DNA of 64,000 bases from Lysinibacillus xylanilyticus. Lineage in GTDB: Bacteria > Bacillota > Bacilli > Bacillales_A > Planococcaceae. The translations under genes were made by a program, and so were the position numbers. A model generated the notes under the pieces. It was not told where the DNA came from. It saw only the letters and a program-made list of their open reading frames with translations, and did no database searches. Where the stretch lies: contig NZ_LFXJ01000005.1 in the NCBI RefSeq assembly GCF_001183605.1, positions 1,928,809-1,992,808 on the forward strand, given 5' to 3'. This document shows, one piece after another, positions 26,320-35,449 of this stretch (position 1 is the first letter of the stretch; the number at the start of each line of letters is the position of its first letter).

Positions 26320-27150
26320 TCATAGTTTTCGAACAGGAACTTGGATTTCAAAGGTAATCTCATTCGGTTTATCCGTAATCGTAATATCGAGATGCATGAT
26401 TTGCAATGCATCACCAGTGATCTGATAGCTGTTTTTGTTAAGATAATGAAGTAGTTTTCTTAAACTTTCACTACGACTCGACAATAACTCTCCATTGTAA
26501 CGGATACATGCAAATAATCCCCCCGGAACCGTCAATTGATATGTATTCGGAATATCTTCCTTATTTTTAGCCACAATGAAAATAGTGGAAGGTTCCTCAA
26601 AACGTCCCAATTTAAGATTCGTCTCTTCGATAATAATGCCAAGTCTGTTAGTAGCAAGAATCGGTGTCTTCTCGGTAAGCATATTCTCTAAATTCAAGAC
26701 ACCATAACAAAGTTCGAAGTTATTATTGATTTTCTCATGCAAGGTAAGTAATCGCCTACTTTTTATTTCGCGGAAAATGACTTTTTGAAGTTCCTTTTCT
26801 CTTTCCACCTGTTCCAAATAAGCAATCTTTTCTCTTATATTTTCTTCCATCTCGATTAATTCTTTCAGATTTAAAACAAGTTCTTCGTGCTTGGTTTTCA
26901 TAATATCCAACGATTTACTGAAATTGCGTTCATTAAGATAATCCTTGATCTCATCTGTAGTCATCCTAAGTTGCCTTAGTTCTTTAATGGTACCTAGAAT
27001 TTCATACTGAAAAATGGAATAGTATCGATATCCTGAATGAGGATCGATATATTGTGGCTTGAACAAGTCGATTCGGTCATAGTGGCGTAATGTCTCCGAA
27101 GTCAATCCTCGCAGCTTTGCCATTTCACTGATAGTCAGTTTTTCTTTCAA
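26320..27150 (-). CDS. MerR-family regulator with effector-binding domain (BmrR-like)
   Basis: A 276-residue regulator. MerR winged helix at the N-terminus (LTISEMAKLRGLTSETLRHY, then GYRYYSIFQYEIL), a long dimerisation coiled coil (about 75-122, EELVLNLKELIEMEENIREK), and a GyrI-like effector domain (about 125-276). AGGAGG lies 8 nt before TTG 27150. MerR proteins twist promoters with 19-bp spacers; exactly such a promoter precedes the importer gene of the same island (32937-32967), which makes this protein its likely controller (inference). Confidence 0.9.
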   Translation of the reverse strand: MKEKLTISEMAKLRGLTSETLRHYDRIDLFKPQYIDPHSGYRYYSIFQYEILGTIKELRQLRMTTDEIKDYLNERNFSKSLDIMKTKHEELVLNLKELIEMEENIREKIAYLEQVEREKELQKVIFREIKSRRLLTLHEKINNNFELCYGVLNLENMLTEKTPILATNRLGIIIEETNLKLGRFEEPSTIFIVAKNKEDIPNTYQLTVPGGLFACIRYNGELLSSRSESLRKLLHYLNKNSYQITGDALQIMHLDITITDKPNEITFEIQVPVRKL

Positions 27151-27462
27151 TCAGCTTACCTCCTAAAAAATCTATAGACTACTAAATTTTTTTATCGCAG
27201 GAGTATAGAAAAACTTACCGAATTTAAAGATTTTCAGGTTTGATTAGTTTACATCACACTCAATAAACTTTATAAAATAAGTGATTCGATATATCCTGAA
27301 TTATTTTCTCGCCTACTTTTACTCCCCGAAATTAATTAAATCTTCAGTTAAAATTTTCGGCGAACCTCTAATTCAAACTATGCAATCTTTTCTGACTATT
27401 TGTCAAGTACATTTCTGAACGCTTTATTTCATTTCAACAACTATCCTATATTGTGTACTTTT
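27151..27462. other. Intergenic region between MerR and ureohydrolase genes
   Basis: Contains an inverted pair CTTACCGAATTT-like and a TATACT on the minus strand (about 27208) that may be part of the merR promoter. No ORF or clear terminator for the ureohydrolase gene was found. Confidence 0.4.
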
Positions 27463-28428
27463 TTATGCTAGCCTTCTATTCTCTTTCTCTTTTAAAACAT
27501 AGCTGAGCAAATCTAGCATGATGCGTGCTGCTACTTGCCCTGTAATACCGGTAGGATCATAAGGAGGTGCCACTTCGACTAAATCGAATCCAATCACTTC
27601 TCCCCTTTTTGCAATCCCTTCCAACAATACGTTCACTTCATCGTAAAGAAGGCCGCCCGGTGAAGGTGTACCCGTACCAGGAGCGATTGATGGATCCAAT
27701 CCATCGATATCAATCGTTACATAATATCTTTCTCCAGCTGGTATTTGTTCCAGTACTTCTTCAATCCCCATTTTTCTCATTTGACGTGGAGATAGGATCA
27801 CACTACCGTAGTCTATTGCAGCATCAACATCCTCTTTTTTACTACTGCTAATTCCACGAATACCTAATTGGAATATTTTCTGTACATGATCCATCTCCGA
27901 TAGACGGCGGATGCAGTTCCCATGGCCATAGCGCATTCCTGAACGGTGATCTGCCCAATCCAGATGTGCATCAATTTGAATGATATGAAATAGACCTATT
28001 TCATTTAGTCCTTTTCCTACCGCAGCCGTGATAGAATGATCTCCCCCTAAAACTACTGGCATTGCTCCTTTTGAAACAATTTTACGGATCGCTTCTTCTG
28101 TATTTTCGTGACATTGCATTAGATCTCCATGTACCATATCGACATCGCCGCAATCCACAACTTTCCAATCTGGCCCGAGATACATGATATCATTTTCAAT
28201 ATCATAAGCTCCTTCTAATCCAAAGCTGTATAGCGTCGATCCTTCTCTGATTCCTCGCGGTCCCATTCTTGCACCCGATTTCCATTGTGTACCCATATCA
28301 TTCGGTACCCCTATGACCGCTACATCGGCATCAAGCTGGTCCAAATCTGTGCAAATCGGATATTTTCCAAACGTACATATTCCGGTAAAAGGCAGATTTA
28401 AAAATTGTTTCTCATCGTGATTAACCAT
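27463..28428 (-). CDS. Ureohydrolase (agmatinase/guanidino-acid hydrolase family)
   Basis: A 321-residue arginase-fold enzyme with the two-manganese site intact: GGDHS (about 129-133), DAHLDW (about 153-158) and DIDGLDPSIAPGTGTP (about 244-259). The family releases urea from agmatine, guanidinobutyrate, guanidinopropionate or similar. The loop reading RYGHGNCIRRLSEM differs from the SHGTPFRR of typical agmatinases, so the substrate is uncertain. GGGGG stands 8 nt before the ATG. Last enzyme of the importer-ALDH-ADH-hydrolase operon, 55 nt after the Fe-ADH gene. Confidence 0.9.
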   Translation of the reverse strand: MVNHDEKQFLNLPFTGICTFGKYPICTDLDQLDADVAVIGVPNDMGTQWKSGARMGPRGIREGSTLYSFGLEGAYDIENDIMYLGPDWKVVDCGDVDMVHGDLMQCHENTEEAIRKIVSKGAMPVVLGGDHSITAAVGKGLNEIGLFHIIQIDAHLDWADHRSGMRYGHGNCIRRLSEMDHVQKIFQLGIRGISSSKKEDVDAAIDYGSVILSPRQMRKMGIEEVLEQIPAGERYYVTIDIDGLDPSIAPGTGTPSPGGLLYDEVNVLLEGIAKRGEVIGFDLVEVAPPYDPTGITGQVAARIMLDLLSYVLKEKENRRLA

Positions 28429-28483
28429 GATTATTCCCCCTGCTATTATTAACTCTCACACCTGGAACCCTCTTGAGTTTTGG

Positions 28484-29665
28484 TTATTGATATGAATGTT
28501 TTATTTTCATCTCATAAGTTTTTTGGAACAGTTTCAAGTAGTCATCTTTCGATAATAGGCGAGAATTTGTAATAGTACACAAATGTTTAAATGCCCCTTC
28601 AGCAAGAAATTCGAAATCATCCGGGTTAACATTATCTAAATCCCGGAATTGCGGAATGCCAATTTTACTTGCAAGTTCATGCAATAATTCAACACCTTCT
28701 TGGGCAATCTCCTCCAGGGTCTTTCCTTCCGCTGTTGCTCCAAGTTTTAACGCAACTGTCGCATGTTTTTCCGGGTTGGACGGAATATTATATTCAAATA
28801 CATGAGGTAGGAAGATGGAGTTTGCCACTCCATGTGGTGTGTCATACAACCCTCCAAGCGGTTCTGCCATCGCATGCACCGCACCTAGGTCAGCGTGCGT
28901 AAACGCCATACCTGCAATCAAGCTTCCTACAAGCATGTTTTGTCTTGCTTCTAAATTGTTACCGTTTTCTACAGCGAGTGGAAGATACTTAGCAATTATT
29001 TCAATCGCATAAAGACTGAGTGCATCAGAAATCGGTTCAGCAATATTGCTCGTGTAAGCTTCGATTGCGTGCGTCAATGCATCCATTCCAGTAGCAGCAG
29101 TAATTGATGTAGGCAAAGACAGCGTCAATTCAGGGTCCACAATCGCCAATTTCGGAGCTAATTTTATATCAAGGATAGCTTCTTTCTGTTTAGTGACAGT
29201 ATCTGTGATAACAGACCCTGTCGTCACCTCACTACCTGTACCCGATGTGGTAGGGATACAAATAAGAGGTGTAATATCGCGCTCCAGCAGATTGAAACCA
29301 TAGCGATCTTTAAGCTCCCCTTCATGTGTTAAAAGTACCCCAATTGCTTTAGCAGTGTCCATTGAACTTCCACCACCAAGGCCCAATAACAAGTCGATAT
29401 TTTCGTCTTTGAATTTTTCGTAGGCTTTTACGCAGTCTACATCTTTCGGATTCGGAGTAATTTCATCATAAACAAGGAAAGAAACCCCTTCTTGTTCCAA
29501 TGAATCTGTTACCCTTTTTAAAATCCCCGTTTGTGCCAGGCCTTTATCCGTAATGATTAGTACTTTATTGCCGCCCAACTCTTTCGCTCTTTTCCCTACA
29601 TTGTTTACTGTCCCGTTACCAAACTCAATAGAAGTCGGTAAATTGAAATTGAAATCCCAAATCAT
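28484..29665 (-). CDS. Iron-containing (type III) alcohol dehydrogenase
   Basis: A 393-residue NAD(P)-dependent enzyme. Nucleotide-binding GGGSSMDTAKAIG is at about 97-109; the metal ligands lie in TGMDALTHAIEAY (about 196-205), then ADLGAVHAMAEPLGGLYDTP (about 262) and HGVANSIFLPHV (about 279). Relatives include GbsB (choline dehydrogenase of B. subtilis) and 1,3-propanediol dehydrogenases. AAAGGGG precedes the ATG. It sits 60 nt after the aldehyde dehydrogenase gene, so an alcohol-aldehyde-acid route is likely. Confidence 0.93.
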   Translation of the reverse strand: MIWDFNFNLPTSIEFGNGTVNNVGKRAKELGGNKVLIITDKGLAQTGILKRVTDSLEQEGVSFLVYDEITPNPKDVDCVKAYEKFKDENIDLLLGLGGGSSMDTAKAIGVLLTHEGELKDRYGFNLLERDITPLICIPTTSGTGSEVTTGSVITDTVTKQKEAILDIKLAPKLAIVDPELTLSLPTSITAATGMDALTHAIEAYTSNIAEPISDALSLYAIEIIAKYLPLAVENGNNLEARQNMLVGSLIAGMAFTHADLGAVHAMAEPLGGLYDTPHGVANSIFLPHVFEYNIPSNPEKHATVALKLGATAEGKTLEEIAQEGVELLHELASKIGIPQFRDLDNVNPDDFEFLAEGAFKHLCTITNSRLLSKDDYLKLFQKTYEMKIKHSYQ

Positions 29666-29725
29666 TAATCATTTCCCCTTTCCTTTTTTCATGACCTTAC
29701 GTCAGCGAACTTCTTTCACGAGATG

Positions 29726-31213
29726 TTAATTTTCAAACCAATTCGTCGGACTAACTTCTAAATTGATATTTATTTGCTTCACTTCCGAAAATTCATCCAA
29801 ACCGAACGTGCCTAACCCACGACCGAGTCCACTTTGCTTATATCCTCCCCATGGAGCTTCGTTGTAAGCAAGATTGTATGCATTAATTGAAGTAATACCT
29901 GCTCTAATTTTTTTAATAACGCGTAAAGCTTTAGCCCCATCTTGAGAGAACACTCCAGCTGCAAGACCGTACGGCGTATCGTTTGCGAGCTCGATAGCCT
30001 CCGCTTCATCTTTGAACTTTTGGACAACTAGCACAGGGCCGAATATTTCTTCTTGAACAATTCTCATGTCAGGCGTTGTATCTACAAAGATTGTCGGCTC
30101 AACAAAACAGCCATGCTCAAGCCCACCACTTGTAATCCGTTTACCGCCACAAACTAATTTTGCTCCTTCATCGATGCCGATTTGAATATAATCTAGCACT
30201 GAGTTCATATGATCTTCACCGACAAGGGCACCCATTTGAGTCGACGGATCATCACCACGACCTACACGAATTTTTTTCGCTTTACTAATCAGGCTTTCAA
30301 CGAACTTGTCATGAATGCTTTCTTCAAGAAGTAAACGTGAACCTGAATTACATACTTGGCCCGCATTCACAAATATTCCATAAAGCGCATAATCGACTGC
30401 TGTTTCGAAATCTGCGTCAGCGAAGACGATATTCGGCGATTTACCACCTAATTCGAGTGCAACTTTCTTAATATTTCCTGATGCTGCTTTCATGATTGAT
30501 CTGCCTACCGTTGTACTGCCAGTAAAGGAAACCATATCGACTTTTTCACTTTCAGCCAATTCATTTCCGACAGTTGAACCTCCTCCAGTCACCAAATTCG
30601 CAACGCCCGCTGGAATCCCTACTTCTTCAAGAATTTCGAAGAGCTTGAAAGTGGTAATTGGCGTCAACTCCGCTGGCTTGAACACAATCGTATTTCCTGC
30701 TGCAAGAGCAGGCGCAATTTTCCAAGCTCCTGTCAATAATGGGAAATTCCAAGGCGCAATCAGACCACATACGCCTACAGGCTCACGGACAACAAGCGCC
30801 TGTATTGGATCGGCAACTGGATATGTTTGACCGTTTGGTTTTGTGACAAGGCCACCATAATAACGGAAGCAATTCACAGCATCCCCAATATCGAACTCTG
30901 CTTCTTTAAGGGGCTTTCCTGTATTCAACATTTCAAGTTCACTCAGCTCTGATGTTTTTTCTTCAAGTTTATCTGCAATTTTGAATAAATAGGAGGCTCT
31001 TTCGGAAGCCGGCAAGTTTGACCAAATTCCTGAATCAAATGCATTTCGCGCTGCATCAATGGCATTTCGCGTTTCTTCTACACTTGCTCTCGGAGCCTCT
31101 GCTATCACTTCGTTATTCGCTGGATTGATAATATTACGTTTTTCCATGTTCACAGAATCTGACCATTTACCATTAATAAACATTTTCAAATCTAACATTT
31201 TCAAGTTTAGCAT
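29726..31213 (-). CDS. NAD(P)+-dependent aldehyde dehydrogenase (betaine/aminobutyraldehyde type)
   Basis: A 495-residue ALDH with normal features: APWNFPLLTGAWKIAPALAA (about 152-171), FTGSTTVGR (about 231), catalytic Glu in ELGGKSPNIVF (about 254) and Cys in NAGQVCNSGSR (about 288). Close to GbsA/PatD-like amino-aldehyde dehydrogenases. GGGGG lies 8 nt before ATG 31213. The first codons hold a small duplication (MLNLK-MLDLK), so the start may have shifted by a 15-nt duplication. It follows the importer gene after 291 nt. Confidence 0.94.
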   Translation of the reverse strand: MLNLKMLDLKMFINGKWSDSVNMEKRNIINPANNEVIAEAPRASVEETRNAIDAARNAFDSGIWSNLPASERASYLFKIADKLEEKTSELSELEMLNTGKPLKEAEFDIGDAVNCFRYYGGLVTKPNGQTYPVADPIQALVVREPVGVCGLIAPWNFPLLTGAWKIAPALAAGNTIVFKPAELTPITTFKLFEILEEVGIPAGVANLVTGGGSTVGNELAESEKVDMVSFTGSTTVGRSIMKAASGNIKKVALELGGKSPNIVFADADFETAVDYALYGIFVNAGQVCNSGSRLLLEESIHDKFVESLISKAKKIRVGRGDDPSTQMGALVGEDHMNSVLDYIQIGIDEGAKLVCGGKRITSGGLEHGCFVEPTIFVDTTPDMRIVQEEIFGPVLVVQKFKDEAEAIELANDTPYGLAAGVFSQDGAKALRVIKKIRAGITSINAYNLAYNEAPWGGYKQSGLGRGLGTFGLDEFSEVKQININLEVSPTNWFEN

Positions 31214-31504
31214 TCTAAAAACCCCCTAATTTATTAACAGTATTTTATTAAATTCATATTTAGCCTCACCTATAAGTGGGAGGCATTGCATGACGTCTCT
31301 ATTCCGATTAACTGTCAAAGAACTACATTCCCCAAAATAATCGTTTCGTCATATCATTTTCAAAGCTTACTATCTTTCTTTTTTCCAAAAAAGATGTACT
31401 CTTTTTCTAAATTCGGCCTTTTCGAATCACCTCACCCCCTTTCATTTGCCGATTCTGCTTTCATATGGCATGAGAATATCTCACTGAAGTCCTTTACATT
31501 TTCA

Positions 31505-32920
31505 TTACATGTCTTCCACAAGAACTTGATCAGGAATAATCTCCTTATCGAAACTGAATTCTGGCAGTCCCTGTCTGAAAAACTTTGTCATATAAATTAG
31601 ATACCCCAAGCCAATTGCCATCCAGATGCCTCCAAGAATCAATGCATCAAACTCTAAGTGAGTCCAAAGCCATAGCGTAAATCCTGCTCCAAGTAGAGGC
31701 ATAAACAGATATCTCATGTAATCGGTGAAAGTAGAGCGCTTACGATTCCGAATAAAATAATGTGCGATGACAGACAAATTAACTGAAGCAAACGCAATTA
31801 GCGCCCCAAAATTAATAAACTTAATGACTTGGTCGAGTGTCAGCACAATACCGAGCAATGAAATGAAACCGATTACAATAATTCCTGTTGACGGTGTTTT
31901 ATAACGTGAATGGATATGCCCAAACACTTTTTTAGGCAGCACAGAATCTCGCCCCATTGCATACAGTACACGGGATGCGCTTGTAGTCGCAGCAACACCA
32001 GAAGAGAAATTCCCTAAAATTACTGCTGTCACAAATAAAGATTTGAACAAATTCCCGCCGACCATATATACAACTTCCATAGCTGCAGAATCAGGGCTTT
32101 CAAAAGAAAAGCCCGGGTGAACCAATTGTGCCAAATAGGCTGATCCTATATAGAGGACACCCATTATCAGCAACATGACGATAATCGCTCTTGGTATTGT
32201 TTTTTCAGGATTAATTGTTTCTTCAGACAACGTAGTAAGGGAGTCGAAGCCAAGAAAACTGAAACAAAGAATGGACGCTCCTGCCAAAATTACAGGCAAA
32301 TCGATGTTTGCATTGAACAAAGGTTGGATTGAGAAAAGTGTACCTGCCCCTTCACCTGCCAATAAACTTTTGATGGTTAAAATCCAGAAAATGCAAACAA
32401 AAACGACTTGAGCAATAACAAAAATCTTACCCGTAGATGCGGTGAACTTAACACCCAAGATGCTAGGTATTACAATGGTTGCAGTTAATAGGATAATCCA
32501 CAGGGCGTGAGGGACTCCTGGAAAAACTGCATTTAAAAAAACAGTAGACATTAAACAAGTGACCATTGGCGTCAACATATAATCCAACATGATTGTCCAA
32601 CCAATCAGAAACCCAAGTTGTGGATTAATTGATTTTTGTGTAAATGTATAAGCCGAGCCGGCGATTGGAAATGCTTTTGCCATCTTTCCATAACTAAATG
32701 CGGTAAACATGATTGCGAGAAATGCAATGATATACGCCCCCATGATGACACCTTGGGAAGTGACGGTTGCAATTCCATAAGTATTGAAGAATACCATTGG
32801 GTTATTCCATGCAATCCCTAAAAATACAACTTGAGACAAAGTCAGTGTGCGCATTAATGTTTGTCGTTCTATAATAACTCCCCCATCCACTTTCGTAATT
32901 TCAATCTTCTGAATATTCAT
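31505..32920 (-). CDS. PuuP-like APC-superfamily importer
   Basis: A 471-residue twelve-helix transporter. It follows E. coli putrescine importer PuuP closely in several stretches: FSYGKMAKAFPIAGSAYTFT, QKSINPQLGFLIGW, CFSFLGFDSLTTLSEET, and RVLYAMGRDSVLP. Substrate is therefore probably an amine or guanidino compound. Start is unsettled: ATG 32920 lies only about 10 nt after the predicted transcription start and has no ribosome binding site; a GTG at 32893 or the ATG at 32857 are options. First gene of the operon. Confidence 0.9.
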   Translation of the reverse strand: MNIQKIEITKVDGGVIIERQTLMRTLTLSQVVFLGIAWNNPMVFFNTYGIATVTSQGVIMGAYIIAFLAIMFTAFSYGKMAKAFPIAGSAYTFTQKSINPQLGFLIGWTIMLDYMLTPMVTCLMSTVFLNAVFPGVPHALWIILLTATIVIPSILGVKFTASTGKIFVIAQVVFVCIFWILTIKSLLAGEGAGTLFSIQPLFNANIDLPVILAGASILCFSFLGFDSLTTLSEETINPEKTIPRAIIVMLLIMGVLYIGSAYLAQLVHPGFSFESPDSAAMEVVYMVGGNLFKSLFVTAVILGNFSSGVAATTSASRVLYAMGRDSVLPKKVFGHIHSRYKTPSTGIIVIGFISLLGIVLTLDQVIKFINFGALIAFASVNLSVIAHYFIRNRKRSTFTDYMRYLFMPLLGAGFTLWLWTHLEFDALILGGIWMAIGLGYLIYMTKFFRQGLPEFSFDKEIIPDQVLVEDM

Positions 32921-32936
32921 TTTTCTGTTGATATTG

Positions 32937-32967
32937 ACTATAAAGGTTTGTGTAACACAAAGGTCAA
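32937..32967 (-). promoter_or_regulatory. MerR-type promoter of the catabolic operon
   Basis: Minus strand: TTGACC (32967-32962), a 19-nt spacer, TATAGT (32942-32937). The spacer contains the perfect 15-bp dyad TTTGTGTTACACAAA (32961-32947). A 19-bp spacer with a central dyad is the mark of MerR-activated promoters. Confidence 0.7.
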
Positions 32968-33133
32968 TAACTAGATTAATATTTTCAGTAATGAAAAAAC
33001 TCTCCATGAAAATACAGCAAAATGCGGCAGTAAGTAGGGACTCTATCGAAGTAAAACTACATATCGGACGAAGTTATTTTGAGCTCCAAAAAATCATTTA
33101 CAATGAAATACCCCTTTACGTTCACTGCTGAAT

Positions 33134-33189
33134 AAAAAATACTCCCCTTAGATAAACAGATTTTTAATCTGTCTACCTAAGAAGGAGCA
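33134..33189 (-). terminator. Terminator of the YdjM-like gene
   Basis: Stem GCTCCTTCTTAG... with CTAAGGGGAGT (33141-33189), inner ACAGATT/AATCTGT, T run after it on the minus strand. Confidence 0.8.
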
Positions 33190-33217
33190 TCTCACACTCG
33201 TATTGGGTTCCTTTTAC

Positions 33218-33706
33218 TTATACAGTTTCAAATAGCTTAAAAATAATTTCATAACTAAAAAAGACTGAAAGCATCGTTAACAACATAAACACTACTTTTT
33301 CAGCTTTACTACCCGTTTTTGTAGTAAGTGGTAGACGAACTGAAATAGATACTGGGAAGAACAGCTTAACACCCTTCTTTGTACACATATCAAGGAAAAT
33401 ATGACTTGCCATTCCTAATAAAATACCTAGTGAAATGGATTCGTAAGGTATAAATGTATGTAGTAACATCCCAATTAAAAATAAAAAAAGCAAACTATGT
33501 GTAAAGGAACGATGTCCAAACATAGTATTGACAATTTTTGAAATGATGGGGAACTTCCTCCCGATTTTGCTTCCTCCATGGCAAATATCTGGAAGTAATG
33601 CACCGATAACGCCTGCTCCTACTAAAACAAGCGGATTATCATTGGAAATTTGTGCAAAAGCAAGGCTTGCAGTGATGCCTCCAACAATATGTGTATTCCC
33701 TTGCAT
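33218..33706 (-). CDS. YdjM-like membrane metal-dependent hydrolase
   Basis: A 162-residue integral membrane protein of the LexA-regulated YdjM family. Conserved histidines and aspartates appear in TH at residues 5-6, LLPDICHGGSKIGRK, GHRSFTHSLLF (about 64-74) and SHIFLDMCTKKGVKLF (about 101-116); four hydrophobic stretches. Family members are putative hydrolases induced by DNA damage or phospholipase-like; no activity proven. AAGGAG precedes the ATG. A decayed copy of its 3' part lies at 26140-26290. Confidence 0.88.
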   Translation of the reverse strand: MQGNTHIVGGITASLAFAQISNDNPLVLVGAGVIGALLPDICHGGSKIGRKFPIISKIVNTMFGHRSFTHSLLFLFLIGMLLHTFIPYESISLGILLGMASHIFLDMCTKKGVKLFFPVSISVRLPLTTKTGSKAEKVVFMLLTMLSVFFSYEIIFKLFETV

Positions 33707-33913
33707 TATTTACTTCCACTCCTTATATCTCTATATTTTTACCTTTCTTAATTTAACACACTCCACCTCAAAAGGGAACATATATTCCGAACACACAATC
33801 CCTTTTTTATTGTAGAAGAAATTCACTCTTAAATAAAAAATATCAGAAACATTTCAGGTTCTCATTGTATATGTAAGAGGATTAGAGATAAAAATGAATA
33901 TTGGAGGTAATAT

Positions 33914-35158
33914 ATGAAATCTATCAAAGGAATTTTGTTTATCATACTAATAATGTGTATTAGTGCTTTACTGTGGTATTTTGCTACACCTGTAGAGCCT
34001 ATCCATGCAGTTAACAGGCTTAGTCACATCATTGGAGGAATGGCCATTACAGGCTTCTTTCTTGTCTTTTTGTTAGCTACAAGAATGAAAATTTTTGAAC
34101 GTTGGTTTCACGGGCTAGAAAATGTTTATATTTATCATAAATATTTAGCCATATTCTCACTAGTATTGGTGATTATACATGGACAATTACAAGGTCAGGT
34201 CCCTCACTGGGATAAAGTAGAAAAAACTTCATTTAGCGAATTTGCGAAAGAACTAGGATCACTTGGCCAATATGGTTTCATAGCGCTAATTTTAATTGCG
34301 CTTTTTGCTAAATTTCTAAAATATGAGCATTGGCGGATCTTTCATCGATTATTGCTTATCCCATATACATTTGGAATATATCATGCCTATTTTTCCAGCA
34401 GATATGATTTATTACAGCCTACACCTTTAGGAATTTTTACCGCAATAACTGCGACTATTGGATTTATGTCTGCATTATATATGTTGACGATGTATCAGGA
34501 TATGTTTTTTAAATATCAAGGGAACATTACAGGTATTAAAAAATTGGGCTCCAATGTTATTGAACTGGAGCTAACACTTGATAAAAAATTACCATATCGA
34601 CATGGACAATATATTTTTATAAAGATTTTGCAAGATGGCCTAGAAAAGGCGCCGCATCCCTTTTCTATTTCAGGTGGCGATGGGAATAAAATATTTGTCA
34701 CTATTAAGGCGCTTGGTGATTTCACAAAGAAAGTATATGATTCAGTTCAACTGAATACACCAGTCACACTTGATGGTCCTTATGGCCATTTAAACTTTGA
34801 AAATGGGACGCAACAACAAGTTTGGATAGCTGGTGGCATAGGCATTACCCCATTTTTATCTTATTTGCAATCACAGCCAGTCGATCGTGATATCGAATTA
34901 TTTTACACTTATCATGGTCAAGACAATGCTATCTATAAAGAATTTTTACAGGAATATGCAGATACTAATCGACAATTCAAAGTGAACTTTATTGACACCA
35001 CCCAAAAGGACAGGTTATCATTTGAAAATTTTTCAGTGTCAGCGCAAACAAGTATTTTTATGTGTGGCCCTGAAAAAATGCTAAAACATTTTGCCAAGCA
35101 ATTGAAATCCTGCAATAAAGATATAAGCGTTGCCTTTGAAGCATTTAAATTTAAGTAA
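33914..35158 (+). CDS. Membrane ferric reductase-like oxidoreductase (heme + FAD/NAD domain)
   Basis: A 414-residue protein: six N-terminal helices of the ferric-reductase/NOX type with paired histidines (YIYHKYLAIF near 76 and IIHGQLQ near 93; HWRIFHRLLLIPY near 138, and YHAYF), then a ferredoxin-reductase-like part with FAD motif HPFSISGGDGN (about 252) and NAD motif WIAGGIGITPFLSYL (about 303-317) and CGPEKML (about 380). It passes electrons from NAD(P)H across the membrane to iron, quinone or oxygen. TTGGAGG precedes the ATG. Repeat copy 3 begins 6 nt after its stop. Confidence 0.92.
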   Translation: MKSIKGILFIILIMCISALLWYFATPVEPIHAVNRLSHIIGGMAITGFFLVFLLATRMKIFERWFHGLENVYIYHKYLAIFSLVLVIIHGQLQGQVPHWDKVEKTSFSEFAKELGSLGQYGFIALILIALFAKFLKYEHWRIFHRLLLIPYTFGIYHAYFSSRYDLLQPTPLGIFTAITATIGFMSALYMLTMYQDMFFKYQGNITGIKKLGSNVIELELTLDKKLPYRHGQYIFIKILQDGLEKAPHPFSISGGDGNKIFVTIKALGDFTKKVYDSVQLNTPVTLDGPYGHLNFENGTQQQVWIAGGIGITPFLSYLQSQPVDRDIELFYTYHGQDNAIYKEFLQEYADTNRQFKVNFIDTTQKDRLSFENFSVSAQTSIFMCGPEKMLKHFAKQLKSCNKDISVAFEAFKFK

Positions 35159-35163
35159 TAATT

Positions 35164-35357
35164 ATCAATTATGCCTCGGCATAATTGCGTCCGGAATCGG
35201 CTTTGTGCCCGCATAAAGAACTCCTTTCCGATTCCGTGACATCCGCCGGAGGCTTTGGGCCAACACGATGTTGGTTACTCAGTCGTTGCCACAGGACGTG
35301 GCGTTCTTAGACTGAGTTCCTTTATTTCAGCGGATGTTTACCCGCTGAAAGAAGTTA
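35164..35357 (+). repeat. Structured repeat family A, copy 3 (one cloverleaf module)
   Basis: M1 hairpin, long stem GGAATCGG ... CCGATTCC with apex CTTTGTGCCCGCATAAAG, block ACATCCGCCGGAGGCTTT, cloverleaf module b and M4 hairpin. Nearly identical to copy 2, except that module a is absent. Confidence 0.93.
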
Positions 35358-35449
35358 ATAAAAACTCTCTAATTCGAGCAATTTACTTGGAATTCTGAAA
35401 AGTATATCGTATAGTAAAATCTCATCAATCATAAAGGAGATTTTTTCAC

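Noticed and set aside
31275..31295. Sigma-54 promoter (TGGGAGGCATTGCA)
   Set aside because: The GG and GC are 8 nt apart instead of 10, and it points away from the operon.
31214..31504. Guanidine (ykkC-type) riboswitch in the gap between importer and aldehyde dehydrogenase genes
   Set aside because: The known guanidine-I, -II or -III sequence motifs were looked for and not seen; only a short GCCTC/GAGGC hairpin is present.
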